Shown: one piece after another, positions 18,355 through 29,000 of the stretch
How the letters are laid out: every line of letters begins with the position of its first letter
How positions within the stretch are numbered: the stretch's first letter is position 1
Source: Methylomonas rhizoryzae
Lineage (GTDB): Bacteria > Pseudomonadota > Gammaproteobacteria > Methylococcales > Methylomonadaceae
Direction: 5' to 3'
Assembly (NCBI RefSeq): GCF_008632455.1
Contig: NZ_CP043929.1
Location: forward strand, 1,922,001-1,986,000
DNA: 64,000 bases
Notes under the pieces: generated by a model
The model's input: the letters and a program-made list of their open reading frames with translations, nothing else
The model's database searches: none
What the model was told of the DNA's origin: nothing
Translations under genes and position numbers: made by a program

Positions 18355-18574
18355 TGTTCGGTTGTCGGAAGGCGTCTAATTATCCGCGAAACTTAGCGAA
18401 AGCGCTTGATTTTCAAGCGAGGTAATCGAGTTTATATATTCTGGAGTTTTAGGCTAAACCGTAACCGGCGGCAGAGTCAATCGTCGCGGCATTCTTCGGA
18501 AAATTGCGGGTTCGACAATTCGACAAAGCAACGTGGCGATTGCGTTAATCGATTTATTTAGAAGGAAAGCAATC

Positions 18575-18733
18575 ATGGCAAACCTTAACCTTCCCGGGTT
18601 TTCCCAATCGATGTTCGGCATCGGCCTATGTCTGCCGGCGGTCTCCTTGCTTTGCGGACACGACGGCGTGCCGCCTGCGACCGATCCGATGCCGATTTTG
18701 CCTCGGCTTAATGCGCGAAACCGACATCGGTAG
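18575..18733 (+). CDS. possible 52-residue small protein
   Basis: ATG at 18575 with GAAGGAAA about 8 bases upstream; encodes MANLNLPGFSQSMFGIGLC and a hydrophobic stretch, then a Pro-rich tail. No family recognised. Supported only by the ribosome site and by lying about 220 bp after site 1, a distance like that at other sites. Confidence 0.35.
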   Translation: MANLNLPGFSQSMFGIGLCLPAVSLLCGHDGVPPATDPMPILPRLNARNRHR

Positions 18734-18797
18734 CACCGGTTCACTGTGCTGAAAAGTAGAAGCCGCTGCCTTTTTGTTACAAGCAAGGAGTATTGCG

Positions 18798-19223
18798 ATG
18801 AAATTAAAATTTATTGTTCCGTGGTTGATGCTGAGCTTTTTTGCGTTTGCGGAAGATCCGCCGCTAAGTCCTCAAATCCAAGGCGAAGTGCGCTTCGTCA
18901 GCGGCGGGATTGGCTACAGGGAACGGGAAGCGATGCAAGTGATGCGAGCCGATTACAACTTGCTCTTGCTGTTTGCGGAAAAAGGCACTGGAAATTATCT
19001 GAGCGACGTCCAAGTGGTGGTCAAGGATCAGAGCGGTCATACCGTGATGGAAACCGTAGCGGACGGCCCCATGCTGTTCGCCAAACTCAGCCCCGGCCAT
19101 TACAGCGTGGAAGCTGATCATAACGGCCATAGCATTGCGAAAATCGTAAATGTCGGTAGTCAACGACAAACTTCGCTTTCGTTTGCTTGGCCGGCACAAC
19201 CCGGCGATCAGTCGGACCGATAG
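18798..19223 (+). CDS. secreted carboxypeptidase-regulatory-like domain protein
   Basis: 141 residues. Start at 18798 chosen for AAGGAG upstream. Signal peptide MKLKFIVPWLMLSFFAFA, then a region with the pattern of carboxypeptidase regulatory-like/PEGA beta-sandwiches (LSDVQVVVKDQSGHTVMETVADGPMLFAKLSPGHYSVEA), usually a periplasmic binding or structural fold. It is 24 bases from the radical SAM gene, so probably the first gene of an operon with it and the oleate hydratase. Confidence 0.75.
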   Translation: MKLKFIVPWLMLSFFAFAEDPPLSPQIQGEVRFVSGGIGYREREAMQVMRADYNLLLLFAEKGTGNYLSDVQVVVKDQSGHTVMETVADGPMLFAKLSPGHYSVEADHNGHSIAKIVNVGSQRQTSLSFAWPAQPGDQSDR

Positions 19224-19247
19224 TATCGTAAACCTGCAGGAGAAACC

Positions 19248-20687
19248 ATGGCAGCAACCGGGCGTATCCATTTAATCAACCCGCGGGCGGACACCTTTGC
19301 CACGCGGCCTATGTTTTTCGGCAAAGCGCTTTATTCGCCGGTGGCCGGTTTACTGGCAGTGGCGGGCACGATCCCTGAAGACGAATACGACATTATTGTC
19401 ACCGACGAAAATATCGAGCCCATCGATTTCGATCTTAAGGTCGATTTGGTGGGGATTTCTGCAATGACCTCGTACGTAAATCGCGGCTATGAAATTGCCG
19501 ACGCTTTTAGAGCCCGCGGTATTCCGGTGATCATGGGAGGGGTGCATGTCAGCTATTTACCAAGGGAAGCGCTGAAGCATGCCGATGCGGTCGTCGTCGG
19601 CGAAGCCGAATTGGTTATGTCCGATGTGCTGGACGATCTGCGACATGGACGCCTGCAAGGTATCTACAAGTCCGAACGCCTGCATTCGATGGTCGATATG
19701 CCCAATCCTCGCCTGGGCTTGTTGAAGAGCGCCCGCTACATCAACAAGGGCTTTGTGCAAACCTCGCGCGGTTGCCATCACGGCTGTACTTTTTGCGCGG
19801 AGCCGACTATGTACGGCCTGCGCTTTCGTTACCGGCCGGTCGACGACATTATTGCCGAAATCGAGCATATCGAAGAGCGGCTGATTCTGCTCAACGACGC
19901 CGACTTTTTCGGCACGCCGAAACGCGCGATGGAAGTCATGCGGGCTTTTAAAGGACGCGGTTTGAAATGGCAGGCGGCAGTGAACAGCCGAGACGCGCAC
20001 GACGAACGACTGTTGGAGCTGGCGGCGGAAAGCGGTTGTTTCATGTTGTCGATTGGTTTCGAATCGATTTCCAAGCAAACCTTGCGCAACGTGCATAAGT
20101 GTCAGAATGATCCGGACGCTTATTTCGGCTTGGTTGAGAAATTGCACCGTCACGGCATTATGGTGCTGGGTTTATTCATGTTCGGGTTTGCAGGCGACGA
20201 GCCGTCGGTATTCGAGGAAACCCTGAAATTCAACATCGACGCCAAATTCGATATATGCGGCTACTCGCTGTTGACGCCGTATCCCGGAACCATCAACTGG
20301 TTCGAAATGCTGCGGCGCAAGCAGATCGTTTCCTTCGATTGGGACAAATACGATCAATCGCATATCGTGTTCAAACCGGAAGGGTTATCGGCCGAGCAAC
20401 TCTATCGCGGTTACCTGAACACCTATGACGGATTTTATAGCTTGGCATCAATGGTACGCCGTTTCCCTTGGGATGCTTCCCGCAATCCGGCAAACTGGGC
20501 TATCTACAACGCTTTCTTCCGCAAGGGAGGCGTTGTAACCCGAGATTTCGAACAATTGGTCGCCAGGCCGACGCCGGAGCCGGGGTTCGCAGCCATGCCG
20601 CCGTTGATGCCGCAGAAAGCCGCTTGGCGCGAATTGGTGCTGGGGGGGGCTGCAGAAACGTCGACACTTGCGTCCGCCATCGAGTAA
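19248..20687 (+). CDS. B12-binding radical SAM enzyme
   Basis: 479 residues. The N-terminal 150 look like a cobalamin-binding Rossmann domain (VDLVGISAMTSYVNRGYEIADAF, then IPVIMGGVHVSYLPREAL, VVVGEAE). The radical SAM core follows with Cys176-x3-Cys180-x2-Cys183 (RGCHHGCTFC) for the 4Fe-4S cluster. This architecture (class B, like the hopanoid methylases HpnP and HpnR and many lipid or pigment enzymes) often does methylation or ring chemistry on unactivated carbons. The substrate is unknown. The oleate hydratase 81 bp downstream suggests a lipid or fatty acyl substrate (inference). GGAG precedes the ATG. Confidence 0.85.
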   Translation: MAATGRIHLINPRADTFATRPMFFGKALYSPVAGLLAVAGTIPEDEYDIIVTDENIEPIDFDLKVDLVGISAMTSYVNRGYEIADAFRARGIPVIMGGVHVSYLPREALKHADAVVVGEAELVMSDVLDDLRHGRLQGIYKSERLHSMVDMPNPRLGLLKSARYINKGFVQTSRGCHHGCTFCAEPTMYGLRFRYRPVDDIIAEIEHIEERLILLNDADFFGTPKRAMEVMRAFKGRGLKWQAAVNSRDAHDERLLELAAESGCFMLSIGFESISKQTLRNVHKCQNDPDAYFGLVEKLHRHGIMVLGLFMFGFAGDEPSVFEETLKFNIDAKFDICGYSLLTPYPGTINWFEMLRRKQIVSFDWDKYDQSHIVFKPEGLSAEQLYRGYLNTYDGFYSLASMVRRFPWDASRNPANWAIYNAFFRKGGVVTRDFEQLVARPTPEPGFAAMPPLMPQKAAWRELVLGGAAETSTLASAIE

Positions 20688-20768
20688 TCCCAAGTCCTAG
20701 CCTGCGTGACATGCTGCGATTGAACCGCAGACGCGCTGTAACCCTCCTCAATTAAGGAACTAGAAACT

Positions 20769-22340
20769 ATGCACGGCAACGTTAAGGCCTACCTGGTCGG
20801 CGGCGGCATCGGCTCGTTGGCCGCCGCCGCTTTCATGATTCGCGACGCCAAGCTACCCGGCGGCAATATCGCCGTTCTCGAAGCCGGGTCCGAGCTGGGC
20901 GGGAGTCTCGATGGCGCCGGCAATCCGGTTAAGGGGTATTCCATGCGGGGTGGCCGGATGTTGACCACCGACAATTACGAGTGTACCTGGGATCTCTTTA
21001 AATCGATTCCCTCGCTGAACCAGGCCGACAAGGCGGTGTTCGACGAAACCGTTGAATTCAACGAAAAACACGCGGCGCATTCGATGGCAAGACTGGTCGA
21101 TAAGCATCGAGCCAAAGTGCCGGTCTCATCTATGGGCTTCTCGATGCAGGATCGTATCGAACTGTTGAAACTCAGCCAAGCTAACGAGGAGGCATTGGCG
21201 GCGACCTGCATTACCGATTGGCTTTCGCCCGGCTTTTTCGAAACCGAATTCTGGTATATGTGGTCCACAACCTTCGCTTTCCAGCCTTGGCACAGCGCTG
21301 TCGAATTCAGACGCTATCTGCACCGTTTCATGCTGGAATTCACCCGCATCGAAACCTTGGCCGGCGTCAAACGCACCGTATATAACCAATTCGATTCGCT
21401 GGTGGCGCCGTTGCAGTCCTGGCTGAAAAACCATGGGGTGCGGTTTTATCCCGATTGCCTAGTAATCGATCTCGACCACAAGACCGAAGACGATGAATTC
21501 ATCGTTACCGGCATACACAGCCTGCGCCACGGCAAGCGTGAACTCATTGCCGTGAAGAACGGCGATATTGTTTTCCTGCAAAACGGTTCGATGACCGACG
21601 CTTCCTCCGTGGGTTCAATGACTAACCCGCCCAGGCAATTGACCAAGGCCGATAGCGGAGGTTGGACGCTCTGGGAAAAACTGGCAAAAGGCCGGCCGCA
21701 GTTCGGTAACCCGGAGGCGTTCAATAGCTGTATTGCCCAATCTTGCTGGGCATCGTTCACCGTTACGTTGAAGAATCCGGACTTCTTCGCACTGATGCAA
21801 CAGTTCACCGCTAACGAACCCGGCACCGGCGGCCTAGTGACCTTCAAGGATTCGAACTGGCTGATGTCGGTTGTGCTAGCCCATCAACCGCATTTTCCGA
21901 ATCAGCCGCCTAATGTGCAGGTGTTCTGGGGTTACGCACTATTTCCGGACCGCATAGGGAATTTTGTCGCCAGGCCCATGGCTGACTGCAGCGGCGGGGA
22001 AATCCTGCTGGAACTTTGCGGCCATCTGCGCTTCGATTTGGAAATTTTCACCACCGCCATTTGCATTCCCTGTCGTATGCCTTACATCACCAGCATGTTC
22101 ATGCCCCGCAGCCACAACGATAGACCGCTGCCGGTGCCGCGCGGCTCAAAGAATCTCGGCTTCATCAGCCAGTATGTCGAAATTGCAGAGGATGTGGTGT
22201 TTACCGTGGAGTATTCGGTGCGAGCGGCGCAAACCGCGGTTTATCAGTTGCTGAAAATCGATCGAGTCATTCCGCCGGTCTCACCGCACGATCAATCGTT
22301 GCGCGCGCAGTTCGAGGCCTTGATCAAGGCCTTGAAGTGA
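20769..22340 (+). CDS. ohyA: oleate hydratase family flavoprotein
   Basis: 523 residues, somewhat shorter than typical members. It adds water across the cis-9 double bond of unsaturated fatty acids to give hydroxy fatty acids and needs FAD. Family signs: AYLVGGGIGSLAAAAFMIRD (dinucleotide fold at residues 5-25), the loop GNPVKGYSMRGGRMLTTDNYECTWDLF, and the C-terminal FISQYVEIAEDVVFTVEYSVRAAQTAVY. AAGGAA lies before the ATG. In an operon with the B12-radical SAM enzyme; together they may modify membrane acyl chains (inference). Confidence 0.92.
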   Translation: MHGNVKAYLVGGGIGSLAAAAFMIRDAKLPGGNIAVLEAGSELGGSLDGAGNPVKGYSMRGGRMLTTDNYECTWDLFKSIPSLNQADKAVFDETVEFNEKHAAHSMARLVDKHRAKVPVSSMGFSMQDRIELLKLSQANEEALAATCITDWLSPGFFETEFWYMWSTTFAFQPWHSAVEFRRYLHRFMLEFTRIETLAGVKRTVYNQFDSLVAPLQSWLKNHGVRFYPDCLVIDLDHKTEDDEFIVTGIHSLRHGKRELIAVKNGDIVFLQNGSMTDASSVGSMTNPPRQLTKADSGGWTLWEKLAKGRPQFGNPEAFNSCIAQSCWASFTVTLKNPDFFALMQQFTANEPGTGGLVTFKDSNWLMSVVLAHQPHFPNQPPNVQVFWGYALFPDRIGNFVARPMADCSGGEILLELCGHLRFDLEIFTTAICIPCRMPYITSMFMPRSHNDRPLPVPRGSKNLGFISQYVEIAEDVVFTVEYSVRAAQTAVYQLLKIDRVIPPVSPHDQSLRAQFEALIKALK

Positions 22341-22419
22341 TGCCGTGTTAACAGGCTAAAGAACTAAGGATTCTGATCAGGCTGCAAACACGCGATTCAG
22401 ACTGTCGGTTTAGAGGACG

Positions 22420-22440
22420 TGTGAGCGCTAGCGTACAGAC
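22420..22440 (+). promoter_or_regulatory. Crp/Fnr-like palindromic site 2
   Basis: Core TGAGCGCTAGCGTACA at 22422-22437 followed by GAC. -10 candidate TAAGCT at 22459, 29.5 bp from the centre. The left half-site has two mismatches. 58 bp upstream of the DUF3096 gene. Confidence 0.65.
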
Positions 22441-22495
22441 CTAATAGTCGCCAGCGGCTAAGCTCTGACCGTGTTTTTGTTAAGGAGAATATCTC

Positions 22496-22627
22496 ATGAA
22501 TCTAGCGATAGAACCCTTACTGGCTTTGGTGATAGGTGTGTTAATCCTGCTGATTCCCCGTTTTTTGAATTATTTCGTGGCGGTGTATTTGATCGTTGTG
22601 GGTATTTTGGGACTCATCCATCGTTGA
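22496..22627 (+). CDS. DUF3096 small membrane protein
   Basis: 43 residues, nearly all hydrophobic: two short helices around LLALVIGVLILLIPRFLNYF and VAVYLIVVGILGLIHR, the DUF3096 pattern. AAGGAG lies 8 bases before the ATG. Function unknown; such proteins cluster with stress genes like DUF3309 and CsbD, as here. Probably inner membrane. Confidence 0.8.
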   Translation: MNLAIEPLLALVIGVLILLIPRFLNYFVAVYLIVVGILGLIHR

Positions 22628-22701
22628 AGGGGCAACCTGCCAAAAACCAACGCTGGAGTTTGGGGGATCGGCTTTTTTCTTTTTGTTTTCAATGGAGATC
22701 C

Positions 22702-22863
22702 ATGATGTCAATTGGCACTATTTTGCTGGTAATTCTTGTCCTGATGTTGCTCGGTGTTATTCCGGTATGGCCGCATAGCCGTGCCTGGGGTTACGGGCCT
22801 ACTAACGGTTTGGGGCTGGTGTTGATCGTTGTATTGATTTTGCTAGTGCTAGGCAAGATTTAG
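22702..22863 (+). CDS. DUF3309 small membrane protein
   Basis: 53 residues: MSIGTILLVILVLMLLG, then the conserved VIPVWPHSRAWGYGPTNGLG loop and a second helix ending in LLVLGKI. This matches DUF3309 closely. GGAG lies 4 bases before the ATG at 22702; the next codon is also ATG. Transcribed with the DUF3096 gene. Confidence 0.82.
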   Translation: MMSIGTILLVILVLMLLGVIPVWPHSRAWGYGPTNGLGLVLIVVLILLVLGKI

Positions 22864-23012
22864 GCTCTACCGGGTTGTGTTTCCAATGGCTACGCTTGAC
22901 GGCAGTCAAGCCAGCCGGCTTTGTAGGTCTTGACGCCTTCAATCGAGGCGCCGAAATCCGGACGCCGTTAATTCCGATGCAATAGAACGATTTAGATGCG
23001 GAGAATCAAGCG

Positions 23013-26000
23013 ATGGCCAAACGGCGAGAGCAAAGACGGTATGTTAGAAGCGAGCATCCGGGCGGCGAAGAAACGCCGATTCGTTTCGAGGTGTTCAATA
23101 CCGAGCGTTTGCAGCAACATGCGGTGAGCCTCGCGCGAGCGCAAAAAATCACCAGTCTGAAAAACGGCCGAAAATTGATTCCACGGGTACGCGAGAATGC
23201 CCAGGTCTTGTTGGAGGCTTATGAATCGGTGGCTAGAGCGGTACGCGAGCAACGTGCCATCACGCCTGCCGCAGAATGGTTGTTGGATAATTTTCATGTC
23301 ATCGAAGAGCAGGTCAGCGACATTCATGTCGATTTGCCGGAAAGCTATGCGCGGGAACTACCGAAGCTGGCGGAAGGCGTGCTAGCCGGCTATCCGCGGG
23401 TCTATGGCATCGCTTGGGCGTTGGTGGCTCACACCGACAGCCGTTTTACGCCGGAATTGCTGACGCTGTTTGTCAGGGCCTATCAAGGCGTCGAGCCGCT
23501 CACGCTCGGCGAGCTGTGGGCCATACCGATTACCTTGCGAGTATTGCTGGTCGAGAATCTGCGCCGTTTGGCCGTTAGTATCATGCGGTCGCAACACGGT
23601 CGGCGCTTGGCGGACGAATTCGTCGATTATGTGGAAAATCTTCTCGCTCACAGCGACCGGCCCGATCCGCCCATTCCTTCCGCAGAACTGCCGGTCGAGT
23701 CCCTGCGCCAAGCGTTTGCGGTGCAATTGCTGCTGCGTTCGCACGATCCGCATCCTTCTGTGTCGATTTCTCTGGATTTTCTGGATGACTGGCTCAAGCT
23801 GCAGAACGTCAGTCTAGACGACATCGTGCATCGCGAGCATGCGGCGCAGATTGCCGATAACCTGACCGTTCGCAACATCATTACCAGCATGCGCGGCATC
23901 TCCGCCTTCGATTGGCCCAGGTTCGTCGAGGAAGTCAGTTTGGTCGATGTTTGTTTGCGCGGCCACGAAGGATACGCGACGATGGATTTTTTGACCCGCG
24001 ATCGCTACCGGCATGCGGTTGAAGAACTGGCCAAACATTCGCCGCGTTCAGAAGTGGAGATTGCGCGCCGGGTGATGGACAAGATTCAGGTGGCGGCGGC
24101 ACAAGGTGCGGATGACGAACGCCGACTGGAACCCGGTTATTACCTGATAGGCGCCGGGCGCTACGGTTTCGAAATGGACGTCGAATATCAGCCAACGTTT
24201 AAGCAACACTTGTTACGCCGCTATGTTGCGCACGCTGGCTTGGCTTATATCGGTAGCTTGGCGTTGCTGACCTTTTTGCTGCTGACATTGCCGATCAGCG
24301 CGGCAATTGCGGCCGGTCTGCCTGGCTGGAGTTTGAGTTTGCTGGCTCTGGTTTTTGCATTTCCGGCCTCGGATATCGCAATCGGGGTGATGAATCAACT
24401 CATCGTTGCCTGGCTGCCGCCCAGCCATATGCCGCGCTTCGAATTATCCGACGGCGTCCCTGAGGCGTTAAGCACTTTTGTGGTTGTGCCGACGATGTTC
24501 GTCAGCGAGGACGGGGTGCGGCAGCAAATCGAGCAAATGGAAATTCGTTATCTGGCCAATCCGGAGGGCGAGGTGCGATTTGCATTGTTGTCGGATTGGG
24601 TCGATGCCGATCGGGAGCAGCTAGACGGCGACGAACGGCTGTTGGCCGTAGCCCTGGCCGGTGTGGAAGCATTGAACGCCAAATACGCTAAACAGCGATT
24701 TTTTGTATTCCACCGAAAACGCTTGTGGAATGCCAGCGAGGGCAAGTGGATGGGCTGGGAGCGCAAGCGCGGCAAATTGCATGAATTTAACCGCTTGCTC
24801 CGCGGTGCGACCGATACCTCGTTTTTACCGGCAGCCGGTCAACCGGCAAGCGTTCCATCCGGCGTGTGTTATGTGATTACCCTGGATGCCGATACCAAAC
24901 TGCCGATGGGGGTCGTCAGCCAACTGGTTGGGGTGGCGGCGCACCCGCTCAATCGGCCGGTGTTCGATCCCGTCAGCCGGACCGTCGTGCAAGGGTACGG
25001 CATTCTGCAGCCGCGGGTCACGCCGACCCTGCCGCAACGCCAGGAACGCTCGCTGTTTCATCAGATTTTTGCCGGCGCTTCCGGTACCGATGCCTACTCC
25101 AGTTCGGTATCCGAGTTGTATCAGGATTTGTTCTCCTTGGGCACCTATAGCGGCAAGGGCTTGTACCATGTCGACAGTTTCGAAACGGCATTGGCCGGCA
25201 GAGTGCCGGACAATACCCAGCTCAGCCACGATTTATTCGAGAGCGTTTACGTGCGCTGCGGACTGGTCAGCGATATCGAGTTTTTCGAGGAATTTCCGTC
25301 CCACACCCAAGTGGCGGCGTCGCGGCAACACCGCTGGGTGAGGGGCGATTGGCAGCTGCTTCCCTGGATTTTTGGTGCGTCCGGGCAAGGGATGCCGATG
25401 ATCGGCCGCTGGAAGATGCTGGACAATTTGCGCCGTTCGTTATCGGCACCGGCTGCCTTCACCGCTCTGGTGGCGAGTTGGGCTATACCGGATGCGCCGT
25501 TATGGCCGCTTGTAGGATTTGTGTTGGCCGCATTGGCATTTCCGGCAATTTTAGCGGTAGCAGGTTGTTGCAGCGTGCCCCGGCGCGGTATCTCTTTAAG
25601 CACGCATCTGCGCGGAGCTGGGGAAAACGTGCTTTGGGCTTGCGGCAACAGTTTGGTGGCTCTGACTTTGCTGGCGCAACAAGCTTGGCTGATGGCCGAC
25701 GCGATTGCGACCACGCTGGTGCGTTTGTTTATCACCCGCCGTAAACTATTGAAATGGGTCACCGCCTTGCAGGCAAAAGCCGGCGCGGGGTATGCACTTA
25801 AAAATTTGATCCGGCCGCTCAGTCATTCGTCCTCGGTGGTGATGGCGGCTGCGGCGCTGGTGTTGCTGTGCAATCCGGTCGCGATAGGATACGCTTGGCC
25901 ATTTTTATTGTTGTGGTGGCTGGCGCCGGTTGTTGCCCGTGCCTTGAGTTTGCCGCCCAGGCTGGACAAAGCGGAAAGCCTGACTCCCGAAGATAGTGTG

Positions 26001-29000
26001 CAACTACGCCTATACGGCAGACGGATCTGGCGTTTTTTTTCCACTTTTGTCACGGCGGAGGACCACTATCTGCCGCCGGATAATTTTCAGGAAGATCCTG
26101 AACCGGTGGTCGCCCATCGCAGTTCACCGACAAACTTCGGACTTTATTTATTGTCGGTGGCGGCGGCGCGGGATTTCGGCTGGTTGGGGTTGCTTGATAG
26201 CGTTGAACGATTGGAAGCCACATTATCGACTTTATCGGCGCTACCTAGGTTACACGGCCATTTTTACAATTGGTACGACACCCGCGATCTGCACATGCTG
26301 GAACCGCGTTACCTGTCGACCGTGGATAGCGGCAACCTGGCAGGCCATCTGTTGACCTTAGCGCAAGCGTGCCGGGAAATGCGGGAAAGGCCGCTGGATT
26401 TAAACATAGCGCTCACCGGCGTGGCCGACACCTACCATTTATTGTTAAGTGCGTTGCGTCATCTCGACGACGAATCGCGCACTCTGACGGTTACTTTGAC
26501 CGAATTGCGGCAAAAAAGCTTGGTCTTGGGCGAGTTGCTGAAACAGCGTCCCGACGGCGCTGAGGAATGGACCGGTCTGTGGCGGCAACTCGACGTTTGT
26601 GCCGGTGTGCTTTACGATCTGGCCAATGCCTACGCTGCCGAACGCGGCGACAGCGTCGACAACGAGGTGCTAGCGTGGGCCGGACTGCTGTGCGAGGACA
26701 TAAGCTCGCATGCCAAGGATGTGGCTGGTCTGATGCCGTGGCTGCATTTCTCCGTCAGTGCTCAATCAAGCTCGGCTTCTGAGGAGACGCCGCCTGCGAT
26801 TGCTAAATTAAAGCAACAAATATCGGTCGCTAGACCGTTGTGCGATCTTGCCGCCAGTTACAGGGATTGTGCCGAGCAAGTGCAGTGTTCTGCGGGCGAG
26901 ATAGCGGCTGCCGACCTGAAAGCCGCGGTGATAGGCCTGCGCAAGGCCGGAGATTTGGCTGCAAAGTTGAGCGATCGCCTGGAAAGTATGGCCGCGCAAC
27001 TGGAGAGGCTATTCCGGGACATGGATTTTCGCTTTCTGTTCGACGCCGACCGCCATATGTTTGCCATTGGTTACCGGGTGGCGGAAGGGGTCATCGATTC
27101 CAGTTATTACGACTTGTTGGCCTCCGAGGCTCGCCTGTCCAGTTTTATCGCCGTAGCCAAGCGCGACGTGCCCAGCATGCATTGGTTCCATCTCGGCCGT
27201 CGGGTCACCCGCGCCGCTCATGGCACGGTGTTGCTGTCCTGGTCGGGATCGATGTTCGAATATTTAATGCCGTCTTTAGTCACCTTTACTCCGCGGTATA
27301 GCCTGATCGATCAGACTTGCCGGTTGGTGGTGAAGCGGCAGATCGCATACGGCCAGGAGCGGGACGTCCCTTGGGGCGTGTCCGAATCCGCGTTCAATGG
27401 CCGCGATTTGAACATGACGTACCAATATTCGGCATTTGGCGTGCCCGGGCTGGGAATGAAACGCGGTTTGGGCGAGGAATTGGTGATTGCGCCTTACGCC
27501 ACGGCCTTGGCAGCCATGTATTTGCCGCATGCCGCGCTGAAAAATTTCGCCAGTCTGGAAAGGGAAGGCGCGCTGGGGCGTTACGGTTTCTACGAAGCGC
27601 TGGATTACACGCCTATCCGTTTGGCGGAAGGGCAAAAGGTGGCGCTGGTGCGCTGTTATATGGCGCATCATCAGGGGATGTCGCTGGTGGCGTTTGCCAA
27701 TGTGGTGCATGACGGCATTATGCGGCACCGTTTTCATCGTACCGCATTGATTCAGTCGGCAGATTTATTGCTGCAGGAGCGTGTGCCGCACGGTGCGGAT
27801 ACTGAAACCTTGCCGCTGCTGCAAACCTTGTCGGACATGAAGGACACCGTGCAACCGCCGGTGCGGCGCGTTCCGTCGCCGATGTCGACAGTGCCGTCCT
27901 CGCACCTGCTGGCCAACGGCCGTTATTCGGTGATGATTACCGCCGCCGGATCCGGCTATAGCCTGTGGCGGAATCTGGCGGTCACACGCTGGCGCGAGGA
28001 CGTGACGCGGGATGCCTGGGGCAGTTACTTATATCTGCGCGATGGCGAAACCGGCGAGGTCTGGTCGGCCGGCTACCAACCGACGGTGGCCAAACCGGAG
28101 CAGTATGACGTGGTATTCGTCGAAGATCGCGCGCGGATTACCCGCACCGATGGCGCCATCGTCACAACCTTGGAAATTGTGGTGTCGCCGGAAGACGACG
28201 CGGAAATCCGTCGCCTGAGCCTGACCAATAACGGTACGCGCGAGCGCGAAATCGATGTCACCTCCTATGCCGAGATCGTATTGGCGCCGCCGGCCGCCGA
28301 CATCGCCCATCCGGCGTTTTCCAATCTGTTCGTGCAAACGGAATACTTGCCGCAAACTCGGTCCTTGCTGGCGCATCGCCGCCAACGTTCGACGGGAGAT
28401 CCGCAACTGTGGGCGGCGCATGTGCTGGCCGATCGGCAAACCGGCGACGGTTTGCAATACGAAACCGATAGGGCGCGCTTTGTTGGCCGCGGACAAAGTT
28501 TGCGAACGCCGATCGCAGTCATGGATGGGCGGCCGTTGAGCAACACCGTGGGTTCGGTACTGGACCCCATCTTCAGCCTGCGCACCCGAATCAAGGTGGC
28601 CGCTGGCGCGACCGAACATTTGACCTTCACCACTTTGGTGGCCGCGTCTCGTCAGTTGGCGGCGGACCTGGCCGACAAGTATCACAGCGTTACCGCTTGG
28701 GAGCGGGTATCCGCCTTGGCCTGGACCCATGCTCACGTGCAATTGCATCACTTGCGGACCAAGCCGGAAGAGGCACAATTGTTTCAGATGTTGGCTAATC
28801 GCTTGATTTTTGCCGATTCGTCGCTGCGTCCGGGCGGCAAATGGATACAAATGAATACCCTGAGTGTCGCCGCGCTTTGGCGCTACGGAATTTCCGGGGA
28901 TAGGCCGATGCTGTTGTTGCGAGTCAGCGAACCGGAAGATAGAGGCTTCGTCGAACAGCTGTTGCGCGCTCATGAATATTGGAGCATCAAGGGACTCGCC

